A DNA stretch of 64,000 nt. Source: Lewinellaceae bacterium (GTDB taxonomy: Bacteria > Bacteroidota > Bacteroidia > Chitinophagales > Saprospiraceae). The notes under the pieces were generated by a model. It had not been told where the DNA came from and ran no database searches. It was given only the letters and a program-made list of their open reading frames with translations. A program made the translations under genes and the position numbers. The DNA lies in NCBI GenBank assembly GCA_020636075.1, contig JACJYO010000007.1, positions 1 to 64,000 on the forward strand. Direction: 5' to 3'. Positions 10,600-18,859 of this stretch are shown here, one piece after another (the stretch's first letter is position 1; each line of letters starts with the position of its first letter).

Positions 10600-10908
10600 A
10601 TGAATCAGAAAATTCGCATTAAACTACGGTCTTACGACTACAACCTCGTGGATAAGTCCACCGAGAAGATCGTGAAGACAGTACGTGCGAGTGGGGCCGT
10701 TGTGACGGGACCGATTCCGCTGCCAACAGAGAAAGAAATCTTCACGGTGCTGCGCTCGCCGCACGTGAACAAGAAATCTCGGGAGCAGTTTCAGTTGCGC
10801 ACCCACAAGCGCTTGATCGAAATCTACACGCCTACGCAGAAAACGGTGGACGCCTTGTCCAAGTTGGAGCTCCCGAGTGGTGTGGATATTCAGGTTAAGC
10901 TCACCTAA
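10600..10908 (+). CDS. rpsJ: 30S ribosomal protein S10
   Basis: 102 residues, the normal S10 length. It begins MNQKIRIKLRSYDYNLVD and carries the conserved loop VTGPIPLPTEKEIFTVLRSP and the HVNKKSREQFQLRTHKRLI block that docks in the head of the small subunit. In E. coli S10 (NusE) also joins NusB in antitermination. It is the first gene of the S10-spc-alpha cluster, preceded by its own promoter region. The spacer to rplC (10909-11102) is 194 nt, the longest in the cluster, and holds no gene. Confidence 0.98.
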   Translation: MNQKIRIKLRSYDYNLVDKSTEKIVKTVRASGAVVTGPIPLPTEKEIFTVLRSPHVNKKSREQFQLRTHKRLIEIYTPTQKTVDALSKLELPSGVDIQVKLT

Positions 10909-11102
10909 CTCGCAATTTTCAGATTCAAGGCGGTTCTTTCCGGCTTGCGTCAAAGTGTCTCCGTCTTGGGCGGGGTTAACTGATGCGGTCGAAAGCGGTT
11001 CCGACAAACGGAAGGTCGCTTTTCTGCTATTATACGCAGCCACTTTGAATCGGAGTGCTAAAAACTAAACCACCAATCGTTCAAACATAAAAACGAACAA
11101 CA

Positions 11103-11723
11103 GTGAACGGTCTGATTGGAAAAAAAATTGGGATGACCAGCGTGTACGATGCCACCGGCAAAAACGTAGCATGCACCATCATCGAAGCGGGCCCCTGCGT
11201 TGTTACGCAAGTGCTTAATGAAGATAAAGACGGCTATGCCGCGCTTCAACTGGCTTACGGCGAACGCAAGGCCACAAAAACGCCGAAGGCACTTGCCGGA
11301 CACTTTGAAAAAGCAGGCACTGCTCCGAAGCATAAAGTGCTTGAATTTCGCGGCATGAACCTGGAGAAAAATCTGGGCGACCTCGTCAAAGTGGAAGAGG
11401 TTTTTCAGGAAGGCGACAAAGTAAGCGTTGTCGGCACATCCAAGGGTAAAGGCTTTCAGGGTGTTGTTAAACGCCACGGTTTTGGTGGTGTAATGCAGCA
11501 GACCCACGGTCAGCACAACCGCTTGCGCGCACCCGGTTCGCTGGGTAACTCATCTTTCGCTGCCAAAGTAATGAAGGGCATGCGTATGGCCGGCCAAATG
11601 GGCAACGAGCGCGTGAAAGTGCGACGCCTGAAAGTGCTCAAAGTATTCCCCGAGCAAAACCTGATCCTTATTAAAGGCGCAGTTCCGGGCCACAAGGGTG
11701 CTTACGTTATTATTGAAAAATGA
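11103..11723 (+). CDS. rplC: 50S ribosomal protein L3
   Basis: 206 residues, starting at a GTG that gives MNGLIGKKIGMTSVYD, the usual L3 N-terminus; there is no in-frame ATG nearby upstream. L3 binds 23S rRNA near the 3' end and sends a loop toward the peptidyl transferase centre; the loop is visible as GVVKRHGFGGVMQQTHGQHN followed by RLRAPGSLGNSS. The C-terminus KVFPEQNLILIKGAVPGHKG is typical. It is followed by a repeat-rich spacer before rplD. Confidence 0.97.
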   Translation: MNGLIGKKIGMTSVYDATGKNVACTIIEAGPCVVTQVLNEDKDGYAALQLAYGERKATKTPKALAGHFEKAGTAPKHKVLEFRGMNLEKNLGDLVKVEEVFQEGDKVSVVGTSKGKGFQGVVKRHGFGGVMQQTHGQHNRLRAPGSLGNSSFAAKVMKGMRMAGQMGNERVKVRRLKVLKVFPEQNLILIKGAVPGHKGAYVIIEK

Positions 11724-11803
11724 TATTCGGTATTCGGTATTTGATATTAAACCGATCACCATTGAAATAATATCTCAATATCCAATATCACGATATCAAC
11801 TTT
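11721..11803. repeat. Inverted ATATT-rich spacer repeat between rplC and rplD
   Basis: The spacer reads GATATTCGGTATTCGG..GATATT on one side and AATATCTCAATATCCAATATC on the other, so the two halves pair imperfectly. It resembles the short interspersed palindromes of the phylum rather than a terminator, as it has no T-run and lies inside the operon. Confidence 0.5.
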
Positions 11804-11809
11804 TGCAAC

Positions 11810-12436
11810 ATGAAACTCGAAGTATATAACATCAAAGGCGAATCTACGGGCCGCAAAGTAAACCTGCCCGATGAAGTGTTTGGTATCGAACCGCACGAAC
11901 ACAGCGTTTGGCTCGATGTGAAACGCTATCTCGCCGCCCAGCGCCAGGGCACGCACAAGGCCAAGGAGCGTAGCGAAATCCAGGGTTCCACCCGTAAGCT
12001 GCACCGCCAGAAAGGCACTGGTGGCGCTCGTAAGGGCGATATCAAGAGCCCGTTGTTCCGGGGTGGTGGCCGCATTTTTGGCCCGCGTCCGCGCAATTAT
12101 GAGATACAGGTGAATGCCAAAGTGAAGCAACTGGCTCGTCGCAGCGCCCTGTCGGCTAAAGCCCAAGCCGGTAATATTATTGTTGTGGAGGACTTTACAT
12201 TCGAATTGCCCAAAACCCGGGACTTCCGCAATTTCCTGCTTGCACTTCAGGTGGCTGATCAGAAGCCGCTGACAGTTACAGGTGAGTACAACAATGTGTT
12301 GCACCTTTCCTGCCGCAACCTGGCAAATGCCGAAGTATCTCCTGCAAAAGACCTGAATACGTATCAGATCATGCGTGCCGGCAAGTTGATTCTGGCTGAA
12401 AGCGCCATTGAAAAAATCAAAGAAGTCTGTGTGTAA
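11810..12436 (+). CDS. rplD: 50S ribosomal protein L4
   Basis: 208 residues. It has the globular N-terminus MKLEVYNIKGESTGRKVNLP and the extended loop that lines the exit tunnel constriction (STRKLHRQKGTGGARKGD, then SPLFRGGGRIFGPRPRNY). In gamma-proteobacteria L4 represses its own operon; no equivalent leader was recognised here. Lies between rplC and rplW in the standard order. Confidence 0.97.
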   Translation: MKLEVYNIKGESTGRKVNLPDEVFGIEPHEHSVWLDVKRYLAAQRQGTHKAKERSEIQGSTRKLHRQKGTGGARKGDIKSPLFRGGGRIFGPRPRNYEIQVNAKVKQLARRSALSAKAQAGNIIVVEDFTFELPKTRDFRNFLLALQVADQKPLTVTGEYNNVLHLSCRNLANAEVSPAKDLNTYQIMRAGKLILAESAIEKIKEVCV

Positions 12437-12496
12437 AAAAGTTTTCTGTCTTGGGGCTTAGCGCTAACCAATACACAAAACGTCAAAATAAAAATT

Positions 12497-12793
12497 ATGG
12501 CTAAGCAAATTTTGATCAAGCCGCTCATTACTGAAAAGGCAACCCGCCTTGCCGACAAACGCGACACTTACGTGTTTGTGGTACGGAAGGATGTCAATAA
12601 GATCGAGATCAAAAACGCCATCGAGGCAATGTACAACGTGAGCGTCGACAGCGTAAATACGGCAGTTTTGCCGGGTAAACCCAAAACACGCAATACGAAA
12701 ACAACGATCGTGCGCGGTGTGAAGGCTTCCTACAAGAAGGCTTTTGTTACCCTCACGCCTGGCGAACGCATCGATATTTTTGGCGAAGAATAA
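12497..12793 (+). CDS. rplW: 50S ribosomal protein L23
   Basis: 98 residues, matching the L23 fold: LIKPLITEKATRLADKRDTY at the N-terminus, then VRKDVNKIEIKNAIEAMYNV and VNTAVLPGKPKTR. L23 sits at the tunnel exit and is the docking site for trigger factor and SRP. Spacer of 60 nt on each side; standard gene order. Confidence 0.97.
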   Translation: MAKQILIKPLITEKATRLADKRDTYVFVVRKDVNKIEIKNAIEAMYNVSVDSVNTAVLPGKPKTRNTKTTIVRGVKASYKKAFVTLTPGERIDIFGEE

Positions 12794-12853
12794 AATCAAG
12801 TATTGGATTTCGATCCTTCGAAACTCAACACGCATAAACTCAAAACTTGAGTA

Positions 12854-13681
12854 ATGGCAGTAAAAAAATTCAATCCGATTACCCCTGGTTCGCGCTACCA
12901 CATCGCCGTAACCAAATCGGAACTGACGAAAGGCGCTAAGCCGGAAAAGTCACTCTTGGTTACGCTTGGCACCACAGGTGGGCGTAACAGTGATGGCCGA
13001 CGTACCATGCGCTATCGTGGAGGCGGTCATAAGCGTCGCTATCGGATCATCGATTTCAAGCGGAATGTTGAAGGCGTACCAGCTACGGTTCAATCTATTC
13101 AGTACGACCCTTATCGCAGCGCCTATATCGCCCTTGTTGAATATCCTGATGGCGACAAACGTTACATCCTGGCACCTGAAACGCTCGAAGTAGGTCAGCA
13201 AATTACTTCAGGCCGTGGCGCAGCCCCGGAAATCGGAAACTGCCTGTATCTGTCTGAAGTGCCGCTGGGTACCTTCGTGCACAATATCGAAATGCGCCCG
13301 GGCGCAGGTGGTGTGCTGGTGCGTAGCGCCGGAACAGCGGCCACAATGATGGGCCGTGAAGAACGTTATGCCGTGCTTCGGATGCCTTCGGGTGAGGTTC
13401 GCCGAATCCTGCTAACCTGCAAGGCTACGATCGGTACCGTTAGCAACCCCGATCACAACCTCGAAATTATGGGTAAAGCCGGTCGGAATCGTTGGAAAGG
13501 CCGCCGCCCACGTACACGCGCCGTTGTTATGAACCCAGTGGATCACCCCATGGGTGGTGGCGAAGGTCGCGCATCGGGTGGACACCCGCGCAGCCGCAAT
13601 GGTATCAAATCCAAAGGCCAGAAAACCCGCAGCAGAAACAAGCATTCTAATGCACTGATTATCAGCCGTCGTTCAAAATAA
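12854..13681 (+). CDS. rplB: 50S ribosomal protein L2
   Basis: 275 residues, full length. It shows the conserved RNA-binding and C-terminal signatures, including TVQSIQYDPYRSAYIALVEY, HNIEMRPGAGGVLVRSAGT, and NPVDHPMGGGEGRASGGHP with the histidine long tied to peptidyl transferase assembly. The basic tail (KSKGQKTRSRNKHSNALI) penetrates rRNA. L2 is needed for subunit association and sits in the expected place before rpsS. Confidence 0.98.
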   Translation: MAVKKFNPITPGSRYHIAVTKSELTKGAKPEKSLLVTLGTTGGRNSDGRRTMRYRGGGHKRRYRIIDFKRNVEGVPATVQSIQYDPYRSAYIALVEYPDGDKRYILAPETLEVGQQITSGRGAAPEIGNCLYLSEVPLGTFVHNIEMRPGAGGVLVRSAGTAATMMGREERYAVLRMPSGEVRRILLTCKATIGTVSNPDHNLEIMGKAGRNRWKGRRPRTRAVVMNPVDHPMGGGEGRASGGHPRSRNGIKSKGQKTRSRNKHSNALIISRRSK

Positions 13682-13760
13682 TTAAGTTTTTGTTCTGAGT
13701 CGTTCGGCACTTTTCAAGCCGGCAACACAAAACAAAAAACGCAAAACTTAACATAGCAAT

Positions 13761-14024
13761 ATGCCTCGTTCGCTTAAAAAAGGCCCTTACGTCCACCACA
13801 AACTGGCGGAAAAAGTTGCCAAAGCCAAGCAAAGCAATAAACGCCAGGTAATCAAAACGTGGAGCCGTGCTTCTATGATTATTCCGGATATGGTGGGCGA
13901 AACCATTGCCGTACATAATGGCAAAACCTTCATTCCGATCCTGGTAACTGAAAATATGGTAGGGCACAAATTGGGCGAATTCGCGCCAACCCGGATTTTC
14001 CGGGGCCACGCCGGTAATCGCTAA
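13761..14024 (+). CDS. rpsS: 30S ribosomal protein S19
   Basis: 87 residues beginning MPRSLKKGPYVHHKLAEKV, with the core KTWSRASMIIPDMVGETIAV and the end GHKLGEFAPTRIFRGHAGNR. S19 forms a head complex with S13 that contacts tRNA and the A-site finger. Length and motifs are normal for the phylum. The spacer to rplV carries an inverted repeat. Confidence 0.97.
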   Translation: MPRSLKKGPYVHHKLAEKVAKAKQSNKRQVIKTWSRASMIIPDMVGETIAVHNGKTFIPILVTENMVGHKLGEFAPTRIFRGHAGNR

Positions 14025-14041
14025 TTAACTTTAAATGAGAT

Positions 14042-14111
14042 CAATGTGGTCAATGAGACCAATGTAGATTGTTTTTCCTGCATTGACCACATTAGGCACA
14101 TTGACCACATT
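14042..14111. repeat. Inverted spacer repeat AATGTGGTCAATG / CATTGACCACATT
   Basis: AATGTGGTCAATG at about 14043-14055 is followed by two copies of its complement CATTGACCACATT further along the same spacer between rpsS and rplV. It is a small multi-copy-type palindrome inside the operon with no T-run, so not an evident terminator. Confidence 0.55.
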
Positions 14112-14125
14112 TATATTTTTAAAAA

Positions 14126-14494
14126 ATGGAAGCAGTAGCAAAATTGCGCAATTGTCCCATGTCACCCCGCAAAATGCGGCTTGTAGCGGATAACATTCGT
14201 GGAAAAAGTGTGGTGGAAGCCCTCGGCATTCTGCGATTTACAAACAAAGAAGCCGCTGTTTGGCTGGAAAAACTCCTGCTCTCGGCAGTGAATAACTGGG
14301 AGCAAAAATCGGAGATGGAAGGGGCAGCCGATGACTACGAATTGTATGTCAAAACCATTTTTGTGGATCCGGGTGGTATTATTTATCGCTTCCTGCCCGC
14401 TCCGCAAGGACGAGCATACCGGGTACGCAAACGCCGGAATCACGTGACTTTGGTTGTTGAAAACAAAGCCGAATTCGAAGGCGATAACGAATAA
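14126..14494 (+). CDS. rplV: 50S ribosomal protein L22
   Basis: 122 residues. The N-terminal fold is clear (LRNCPMSPRKMRLVADNIRG and SVVEALGILRFTNKEAAVWL) and the long hairpin that reaches the tunnel constriction is RFLPAPQGRAYRVRKRRNHV. The macrolide-relevant loop is in this hairpin and shows no obvious insertion. Standard position between rpsS and rpsC; the next spacer is rich in CAATCACTCAAT. Confidence 0.97.
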   Translation: MEAVAKLRNCPMSPRKMRLVADNIRGKSVVEALGILRFTNKEAAVWLEKLLLSAVNNWEQKSEMEGAADDYELYVKTIFVDPGGIIYRFLPAPQGRAYRVRKRRNHVTLVVENKAEFEGDNE

Positions 14495-14544
14495 CGCACC
14501 CCACTAATCACTCAAATACTCAATCACTCAATTCATAAATTGAT

Positions 14545-15423
14545 ATGGGTCAAAAAGCAAATCCAATTGGTAATCGCCTGGGGATCATTCGTGGCTGGGA
14601 CTCCAGCTGGTTCGCCGACAAAGACTACGGCCTCAAGGTGGTGGAAGATGAAAAAATTCGCACCTACCTCCGTGCCCGCCGTCCTAAAACAGCAGCTGCC
14701 GATCCGCGCGACCGCAACAAGTCGATGCAGAATGGCATAAGCCGGATTGTTATCGAACGGACACTCAAGCGTATTACCGTTACCATCCAAACCAGCCGTC
14801 CGGGTATCATCATCGGTAAGGGTGGTAAGGAAGTTGACCTCATTAAGGAAGAGATCAAAATTCTGACGGGCAAAGATGTGCAGATCAATATCCACGAAAT
14901 TCGCAAGCCTGAACTGGATGCTAATATCGTGGGCGAACAAATCGCCAAGCAGATTGAAGCCCGGATCAACTTCCGCCGCGCAGTTAAAGGTGCCATCCAG
15001 GGCACAATGCGCGCCGGTGCTGAAGGGATCAAAGTGCGGGTGAGTGGACGTCTTGGTGGTGCAGAAATTGCTCGTACGGAGGAATATAAAGAAGGCCGTA
15101 CGCCGCTGCACACCTTCCGTGCCGATATTGACTATGCCTTGGTAGAAGCCCTCACAGTATATGGGAAAATTGGCATCAAGGTGTGGCTCTTTAAAGGAGA
15201 AGTTCTTCAAAAGCGTGAGCTCACACCCTTTGCTGGTATGGAAAGTACTGACCGCGGCAATGACCGTCGTGGCGGTGGTGAACGTGGCGGTGAACGCCGT
15301 GACCGTGGCGATCGTCGTGGTGGCGGTCGGGATCGTGGCGACCGTCGGGACCGTGGTGAACGTGGAGATCGTGGCGATCGCGGTGGTGACCGTCGTGGTG
15401 GCGGTGGCGGACGTCGCCGCTAA
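14545..15423 (+). CDS. rpsC: 30S ribosomal protein S3 with an RG-rich C-terminal tail
   Basis: 292 residues against about 210-240 in most bacteria. The conserved part covers residues 1-230: MGQKANPIGNRLGIIRGWDS, a type II KH domain with SRPGIIIGKGGKEVDLIKEE, and GAIQGTMRAGAEGIKVRVSG. S3 lines the mRNA entry tunnel and has helicase activity with S4 and S5. After GEVLQKRELTPFAGMES the protein continues for about 60 residues made almost only of R, G, D and E (DRRGGGERGGERRDRG and similar), coded by imperfect GGTGGCGATCGTCGT-like repeats at 15256-15420. The tail is in frame, ends in GGGRRR, and is followed by a clean stop, so it is not a frameshift product. Overlapping reading frames here are shadows. 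Confidence 0.95.
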   Translation: MGQKANPIGNRLGIIRGWDSSWFADKDYGLKVVEDEKIRTYLRARRPKTAAADPRDRNKSMQNGISRIVIERTLKRITVTIQTSRPGIIIGKGGKEVDLIKEEIKILTGKDVQINIHEIRKPELDANIVGEQIAKQIEARINFRRAVKGAIQGTMRAGAEGIKVRVSGRLGGAEIARTEEYKEGRTPLHTFRADIDYALVEALTVYGKIGIKVWLFKGEVLQKRELTPFAGMESTDRGNDRRGGGERGGERRDRGDRRGGGRDRGDRRDRGERGDRGDRGGDRRGGGGGRRR

Positions 15424-15570
15424 TACCCGCAAGCCGGTGAAAATAACGGGAAGCGTTATTCAGGACTTTGAAAATCCTGTCGCTCGCCGTAACTTTGCAG
15501 CCGTTTTTGCAAAAAAGCAGTTTTGCTTAATATAAAACATTGATTGACAGTATTTTAAACAACTCATACA

Positions 15571-15990
15571 ATGCTTCAGCCTAAACGTCAGAAATATCGG
15601 AAGCAGCAGAAAGGCCGCAATCGTGGTTTGGCTCATAAAGGAAGTTCAATTTCTTTCGGGTCATTTGGCCTGAAATCGATGGAGTTTTCCCGGATTACCA
15701 GCCGTCAGATTGAGGCTGCTCGTGTCGCCCTCACCCGTAATATGAAACGTGAAGGCAAGGTTTGGATACGCATCTTCCCTGATAAGCCGATCACTACCAA
15801 GCCTGCCGAGGTGCGTATGGGTAAAGGTAAAGGTGCACTGGATCACTATGTATGTGAGGTGCAACCAGGCCGCATACTGTTTGAAATTGAAGGCGTTAGC
15901 CCTGAGCTTGCCTATGAATCATTGCGGAAGGCGGCCCAAAAACTACCGATCATCTGCAAAGCAGTAACCCGGTACGATTACGAAGGATAA
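15571..15990 (+). CDS. rplP: 50S ribosomal protein L16
   Basis: 139 residues starting MLQPKRQKYRKQQKGRNRGL; contains GSFGLKSMEFSRITSRQIEA, RIFPDKPITTKPAEVRMGKG and YVCEVQPGRILFEIEGV, all L16 signatures. L16 binds near the A site and 5S rRNA. The 147-nt spacer before it (15424-15570) has no gene. Confidence 0.97.
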   Translation: MLQPKRQKYRKQQKGRNRGLAHKGSSISFGSFGLKSMEFSRITSRQIEAARVALTRNMKREGKVWIRIFPDKPITTKPAEVRMGKGKGALDHYVCEVQPGRILFEIEGVSPELAYESLRKAAQKLPIICKAVTRYDYEG

Positions 15991-16076
15991 AGCATTCATT
16001 TATACCAGGCCCATGCTCATCAACAGGTACGGGCACACAAACTCCGATCAACCAGTAAAACACAAATAAAATTAAC

Positions 16077-16337
16077 ATGGCAAAGGAAAATTTGGATCTG
16101 GGAAGTATGGAGGTTGCTGATTTGTTGGCACACATCTCCAGCCTTGAGACGGAATACCAGCAAATGAAGTTCGATCATGCAGTGCGTGGTTTGGCGAATC
16201 CAATGGAACTGCGTGGCTTGCGCCGCAAGATTGCCCGGTTCCAAACTGAACTTCGTCAACGGGAACTGGCTGCAATGTCGCCGGAACAACTTGCATCGCG
16301 TACAAAACTGCAGGCACGCCGTCGTCGTCAACGTTAA
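16077..16337 (+). CDS. rpmC: 50S ribosomal protein L29
   Basis: 86 residues, about 20 longer than the usual 63-70. The L29 core is recognisable: SMEVADLLAHISSLETEYQQ, then KFDHAVRGLANPMELRGLRR, then KIARFQTELRQRELAAM; the additional residues are at the basic C-terminus (KLQARRRRQR). L29 lies at the tunnel exit near L23. Followed 25 nt later by rpsQ in standard order. Confidence 0.93.
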   Translation: MAKENLDLGSMEVADLLAHISSLETEYQQMKFDHAVRGLANPMELRGLRRKIARFQTELRQRELAAMSPEQLASRTKLQARRRRQR

Positions 16338-16362
16338 TTTGCACTTTATCACCTTATCAATA

Positions 16363-16620
16363 ATGGAAGGAAGAAATCTTCGCAAGCAAAGAACAGGTAT
16401 CGTGGTGTCCAACAAAATGGACAAAACCATCGCAGTGCAGGTTGAACGACGCCTGAAGCACCCCCTCTACGGGAAATTTGTAAAGCGCTCCAAAAAATTT
16501 ATCGCACACGACGAGGAGAATACCTGCAATATTGGGGACCGTGTGCGGATCATGGAAACCCGTCCGCTCAGCAAAATGAAACGCTGGCGTCTGGTTGAAA
16601 TCCTCGAACGCGCAAAATAA
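16363..16620 (+). CDS. rpsQ: 30S ribosomal protein S17
   Basis: 85 residues beginning MEGRNLRKQRTGIVVSNKMD and continuing KTIAVQVERRLKHPLYGKFV, with the OB-fold and GDRVRIMETRPLSKMKRWRL typical of S17, a primary 16S rRNA binder. The ATG at 16363 is chosen because upstream in-frame starts (from 16177) would overlap rpmC and add non-homologous sequence. Confidence 0.97.
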   Translation: MEGRNLRKQRTGIVVSNKMDKTIAVQVERRLKHPLYGKFVKRSKKFIAHDEENTCNIGDRVRIMETRPLSKMKRWRLVEILERAK

Positions 16621-16713
16621 TAATTCAGGTAGGCCTGAAAACGCAACGCGGTAAATGGTTCTTTACCCAGCCGCCCGCCGCCTTAGGTCCACCGTCAACC
16701 GAATACTTAAGTC

Positions 16714-17079
16714 ATGATTCAGCAAGAATCCCGTTTAAAAGTAGCTGATAATTCCGGCGCAAAAGAGGTGCTCTGCATCCGGGTGCTTGGTGGTACGCGT
16801 CAGCGTTATGCGCACATCGGCGACAAAATCGTCGTAACGGTTAAGGACGCAACGCCAGGTGGCATCAAAAAAGGAACGGTTTCCAAAGCGGTTATTGTTC
16901 GTACCAAGAAAGAGACCCGCCGCCGGGATGGAACCTATATCCGTTTTGACGACAATGCGGTAGTACTCCTGACCGCTGCCGATGAACCGCGTGGCACGCG
17001 TATTTTCGGTCCGGTGGCCCGTGAATTGCGCGACAAGGATTACATGCGTATCGTTTCGCTTGCACCAGAGGTGCTTTAA
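16714..17079 (+). CDS. rplN: 50S ribosomal protein L14
   Basis: 121 residues. It begins MIQQESRLKVADNSGAKEVL and carries IGDKIVVTVKDATPGGIKKG, RRRDGTYIRFDDNAVVLLTA and RGTRIFGPVARELRDKDYMR, the full L14 pattern. L14 sits at the subunit interface (bridge B5/B8) and is the target of RsfS. First gene of the spc-type part of the cluster. Confidence 0.98.
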   Translation: MIQQESRLKVADNSGAKEVLCIRVLGGTRQRYAHIGDKIVVTVKDATPGGIKKGTVSKAVIVRTKKETRRRDGTYIRFDDNAVVLLTAADEPRGTRIFGPVARELRDKDYMRIVSLAPEVL

Positions 17080-17108
17080 TTGATTACAGCATTATTATAA
17101 CATATAAA

Positions 17109-17453
17109 ATGGCTACCAAGCAAAAATCTAATCGCCGCAACCCGAAAATTCTGATCCGCAAAGGTGATACGGTTATCGTTATCGCCGGCGACGACAAGGG
17201 TAAAAAGGGGGAGGTGCTGGAAGTGATCCCGGCAAAAATGCGCGCTGTGGTGGAGGGTATCAACATTGTTAAAAAACATATGAAAGCCACCCAGGATGTT
17301 GAAGGCGGAATTGTGGAAATGCCGGCCGCTGTACACTTGTCCAATCTTGCACTGGTCGATCCGAAAACCGGTGAAGCTGCCCGTGCAGGCCGTCGCCAGG
17401 AAGATGACGGTACATGGGTGCGCTATTCTAAAAAAACAGGTAATCTCCTATAG
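17109..17453 (+). CDS. rplX: 50S ribosomal protein L24
   Basis: 114 residues with the KOW motif KGDTVIVIAGDDKGKKGEVL and the following IPAKMRAVVEGINIVKKHMK. L24 starts large-subunit assembly. Its stop (17451-17453) overlaps a possible GTG start of rplE; I use the ATG at 17456 for the latter, so the genes are almost abutting, suggesting translational coupling. Confidence 0.97.
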   Translation: MATKQKSNRRNPKILIRKGDTVIVIAGDDKGKKGEVLEVIPAKMRAVVEGINIVKKHMKATQDVEGGIVEMPAAVHLSNLALVDPKTGEAARAGRRQEDDGTWVRYSKKTGNLL

Positions 17454-17455
17454 TG

Positions 17456-18004
17456 ATGAAATACGTAGCTCGTCTTAAAGAAAAATACAGAAAGGATATC
17501 GTTCCCAGTCTGATGGAGCAGTTCAACTACTCCAGCGTTATGCAAGTACCGCGGGTGGAAAAGATATGCATCAACCAGGGTGTTGGTGATGCTACCGGCG
17601 ACAAGAAACTGGTCGATACGGCAATGTCCGAGATTTCGGTTATCGCCGGCCAAAAGGCAGTTTCTGTGAATGCAAAACGCTCGGTATCAAACTTTAAACT
17701 GCGCGAAGGCATGCCGATCGGCGTCCGGGTCACTCTTCGTGGCGAGCGCATGTACGAGTTTCTCGATCGTTTCATCCATGTTACCCTGCCTCGTGTACGG
17801 GACTTTCGCGGACTGAATGACAAGTCATTTGATGGCCGTGGCAATTACAGCATGGGTATCACAGAACAAATCGTCTTTCCGGAAATTGACATTGATAAAG
17901 TCAACAAGATTACCGGTATGGACATCACTATTGTAACTACAGCCCAAACAGATGCAGAAGCCTATGCTTTGCTGAAGGAAATGGGTATGCCGTTTAAAAA
18001 ATAA
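17456..18004 (+). CDS. rplE: 50S ribosomal protein L5
   Basis: 182 residues. Conserved blocks are QVPRVEKICINQGVGDATGD, KRSVSNFKLREGMPIGVRVT and FLDRFIHVTLPRVRDFRGLN followed by DKSFDGRGNYSMGITEQIVF. L5 binds 5S rRNA and contacts the P-site tRNA and S13. The ATG two nucleotides after the rplX stop is taken; a GTG one codon earlier is possible. Confidence 0.97.
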   Translation: MKYVARLKEKYRKDIVPSLMEQFNYSSVMQVPRVEKICINQGVGDATGDKKLVDTAMSEISVIAGQKAVSVNAKRSVSNFKLREGMPIGVRVTLRGERMYEFLDRFIHVTLPRVRDFRGLNDKSFDGRGNYSMGITEQIVFPEIDIDKVNKITGMDITIVTTAQTDAEAYALLKEMGMPFKK

Positions 18005-18051
18005 GTTTCAGTCTGTCATCATACTCGAAACACAACAGTTAAAATTTACCA

Positions 18052-18321
18052 ATGGCTAAAAAATCTGTCATCGCCCGCGAGCACAAGCGCGCCCGAATGG
18101 TTGCCAAGTACGCCGAAATTCGCAAGAAATTGAAAGAGGCCGGCGAATACGACGAACTCGATAAACTCCCACGTAATGCCAGCCCGGTACGGCAACATAA
18201 CCGTTGCCTGCTTACTGGCCGTCCGAAGGGCTATATGCGAAAATTCGGTATCTGCCGTGTGAAATTCCGCCAAATGGCCCTCGAGGGTAAGATCCCTGGT
18301 GTTACAAAAGCCTCTTGGTAA
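18052..18321 (+). CDS. rpsN: 30S ribosomal protein S14 (zinc-free type)
   Basis: 89 residues, the long form of S14. It has the family motif RCLLTGRPKGYMRKFGICRV and ends GKIPGVTKASW. The paired CxxC motifs of the zinc-binding short form are absent (only two isolated Cys), so this is the C-minus version. Assembles late in the 30S head. Confidence 0.96.
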   Translation: MAKKSVIAREHKRARMVAKYAEIRKKLKEAGEYDELDKLPRNASPVRQHNRCLLTGRPKGYMRKFGICRVKFRQMALEGKIPGVTKASW

Positions 18322-18371
18322 ATCTCCCCGGTAAACCGCACCATTGCTCAATCACTCAATCATTCAATATA

Positions 18372-18782
18372 ATGCACGTCACCGATCCGATAGCAGATTA
18401 TTTGACCCGTATTCGCAATGCGCAGATGGCGGGCCATCGTATCGTAGAAATTCCGGCATCCAAAATGAAAAAGCGGATGACCGAAATCCTTTATGAACAG
18501 GGATACATTCTGAAGTATTCCTTCGACGACGATCGCAGCAAACACATCCAGGGCGTGATCAAAATCGCCTTGAAGTACGATAAAATTACCAAACAGCCGG
18601 TCATTCGCGAACTGGTTCGGGTGAGCAAGCCAGGCTTGCGTCGCTTTTCCAGGTCTTCGGACATTCCACGCGTAATCAACGGCCTGGGAACGATGATCGT
18701 TTCCACTTCAAAGGGTGTAATGACCGGTAAGCAGGCAAAAGAACAAAATGTCGGTGGCGAATTGCTCTGCTACATTTGCTAG
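18372..18782 (+). CDS. rpsH: 30S ribosomal protein S8
   Basis: 136 residues starting MHVTDPIADYLTRIRNAQMA and ending in the classic VSTSKGVMTGKQAKEQNVGG plus ELLCYIC. The ATG at 18372 is used; an upstream in-frame start at 18315 would overlap rpsN. S8 is a primary binder of the 16S central domain and in E. coli represses the spc operon. The preceding spacer holds the CTCAATCACTCAATCATTCAAT repeat type seen before rpsC. Confidence 0.97.
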   Translation: MHVTDPIADYLTRIRNAQMAGHRIVEIPASKMKKRMTEILYEQGYILKYSFDDDRSKHIQGVIKIALKYDKITKQPVIRELVRVSKPGLRRFSRSSDIPRVINGLGTMIVSTSKGVMTGKQAKEQNVGGELLCYIC

Positions 18783-18859
18783 TCTTGCTTTACTAAAGTT
18801 GCAACTGCTCAATTGTGCCCCAACAGCCAAACTTCTAAGCATTTAAAATTTTAAAAAAT

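Noticed and set aside
14533..15432. A 299-codon minus-strand frame
   Set aside because: It is the antisense of rpsC, whose product is beyond doubt; the Thr/Ala-rich translation mirrors the RG tail.
15161..15535. A 124-codon plus-strand frame overlapping the end of rpsC
   Set aside because: It comes from the RG repeat read in another frame and extends into the spacer; no known similarity.
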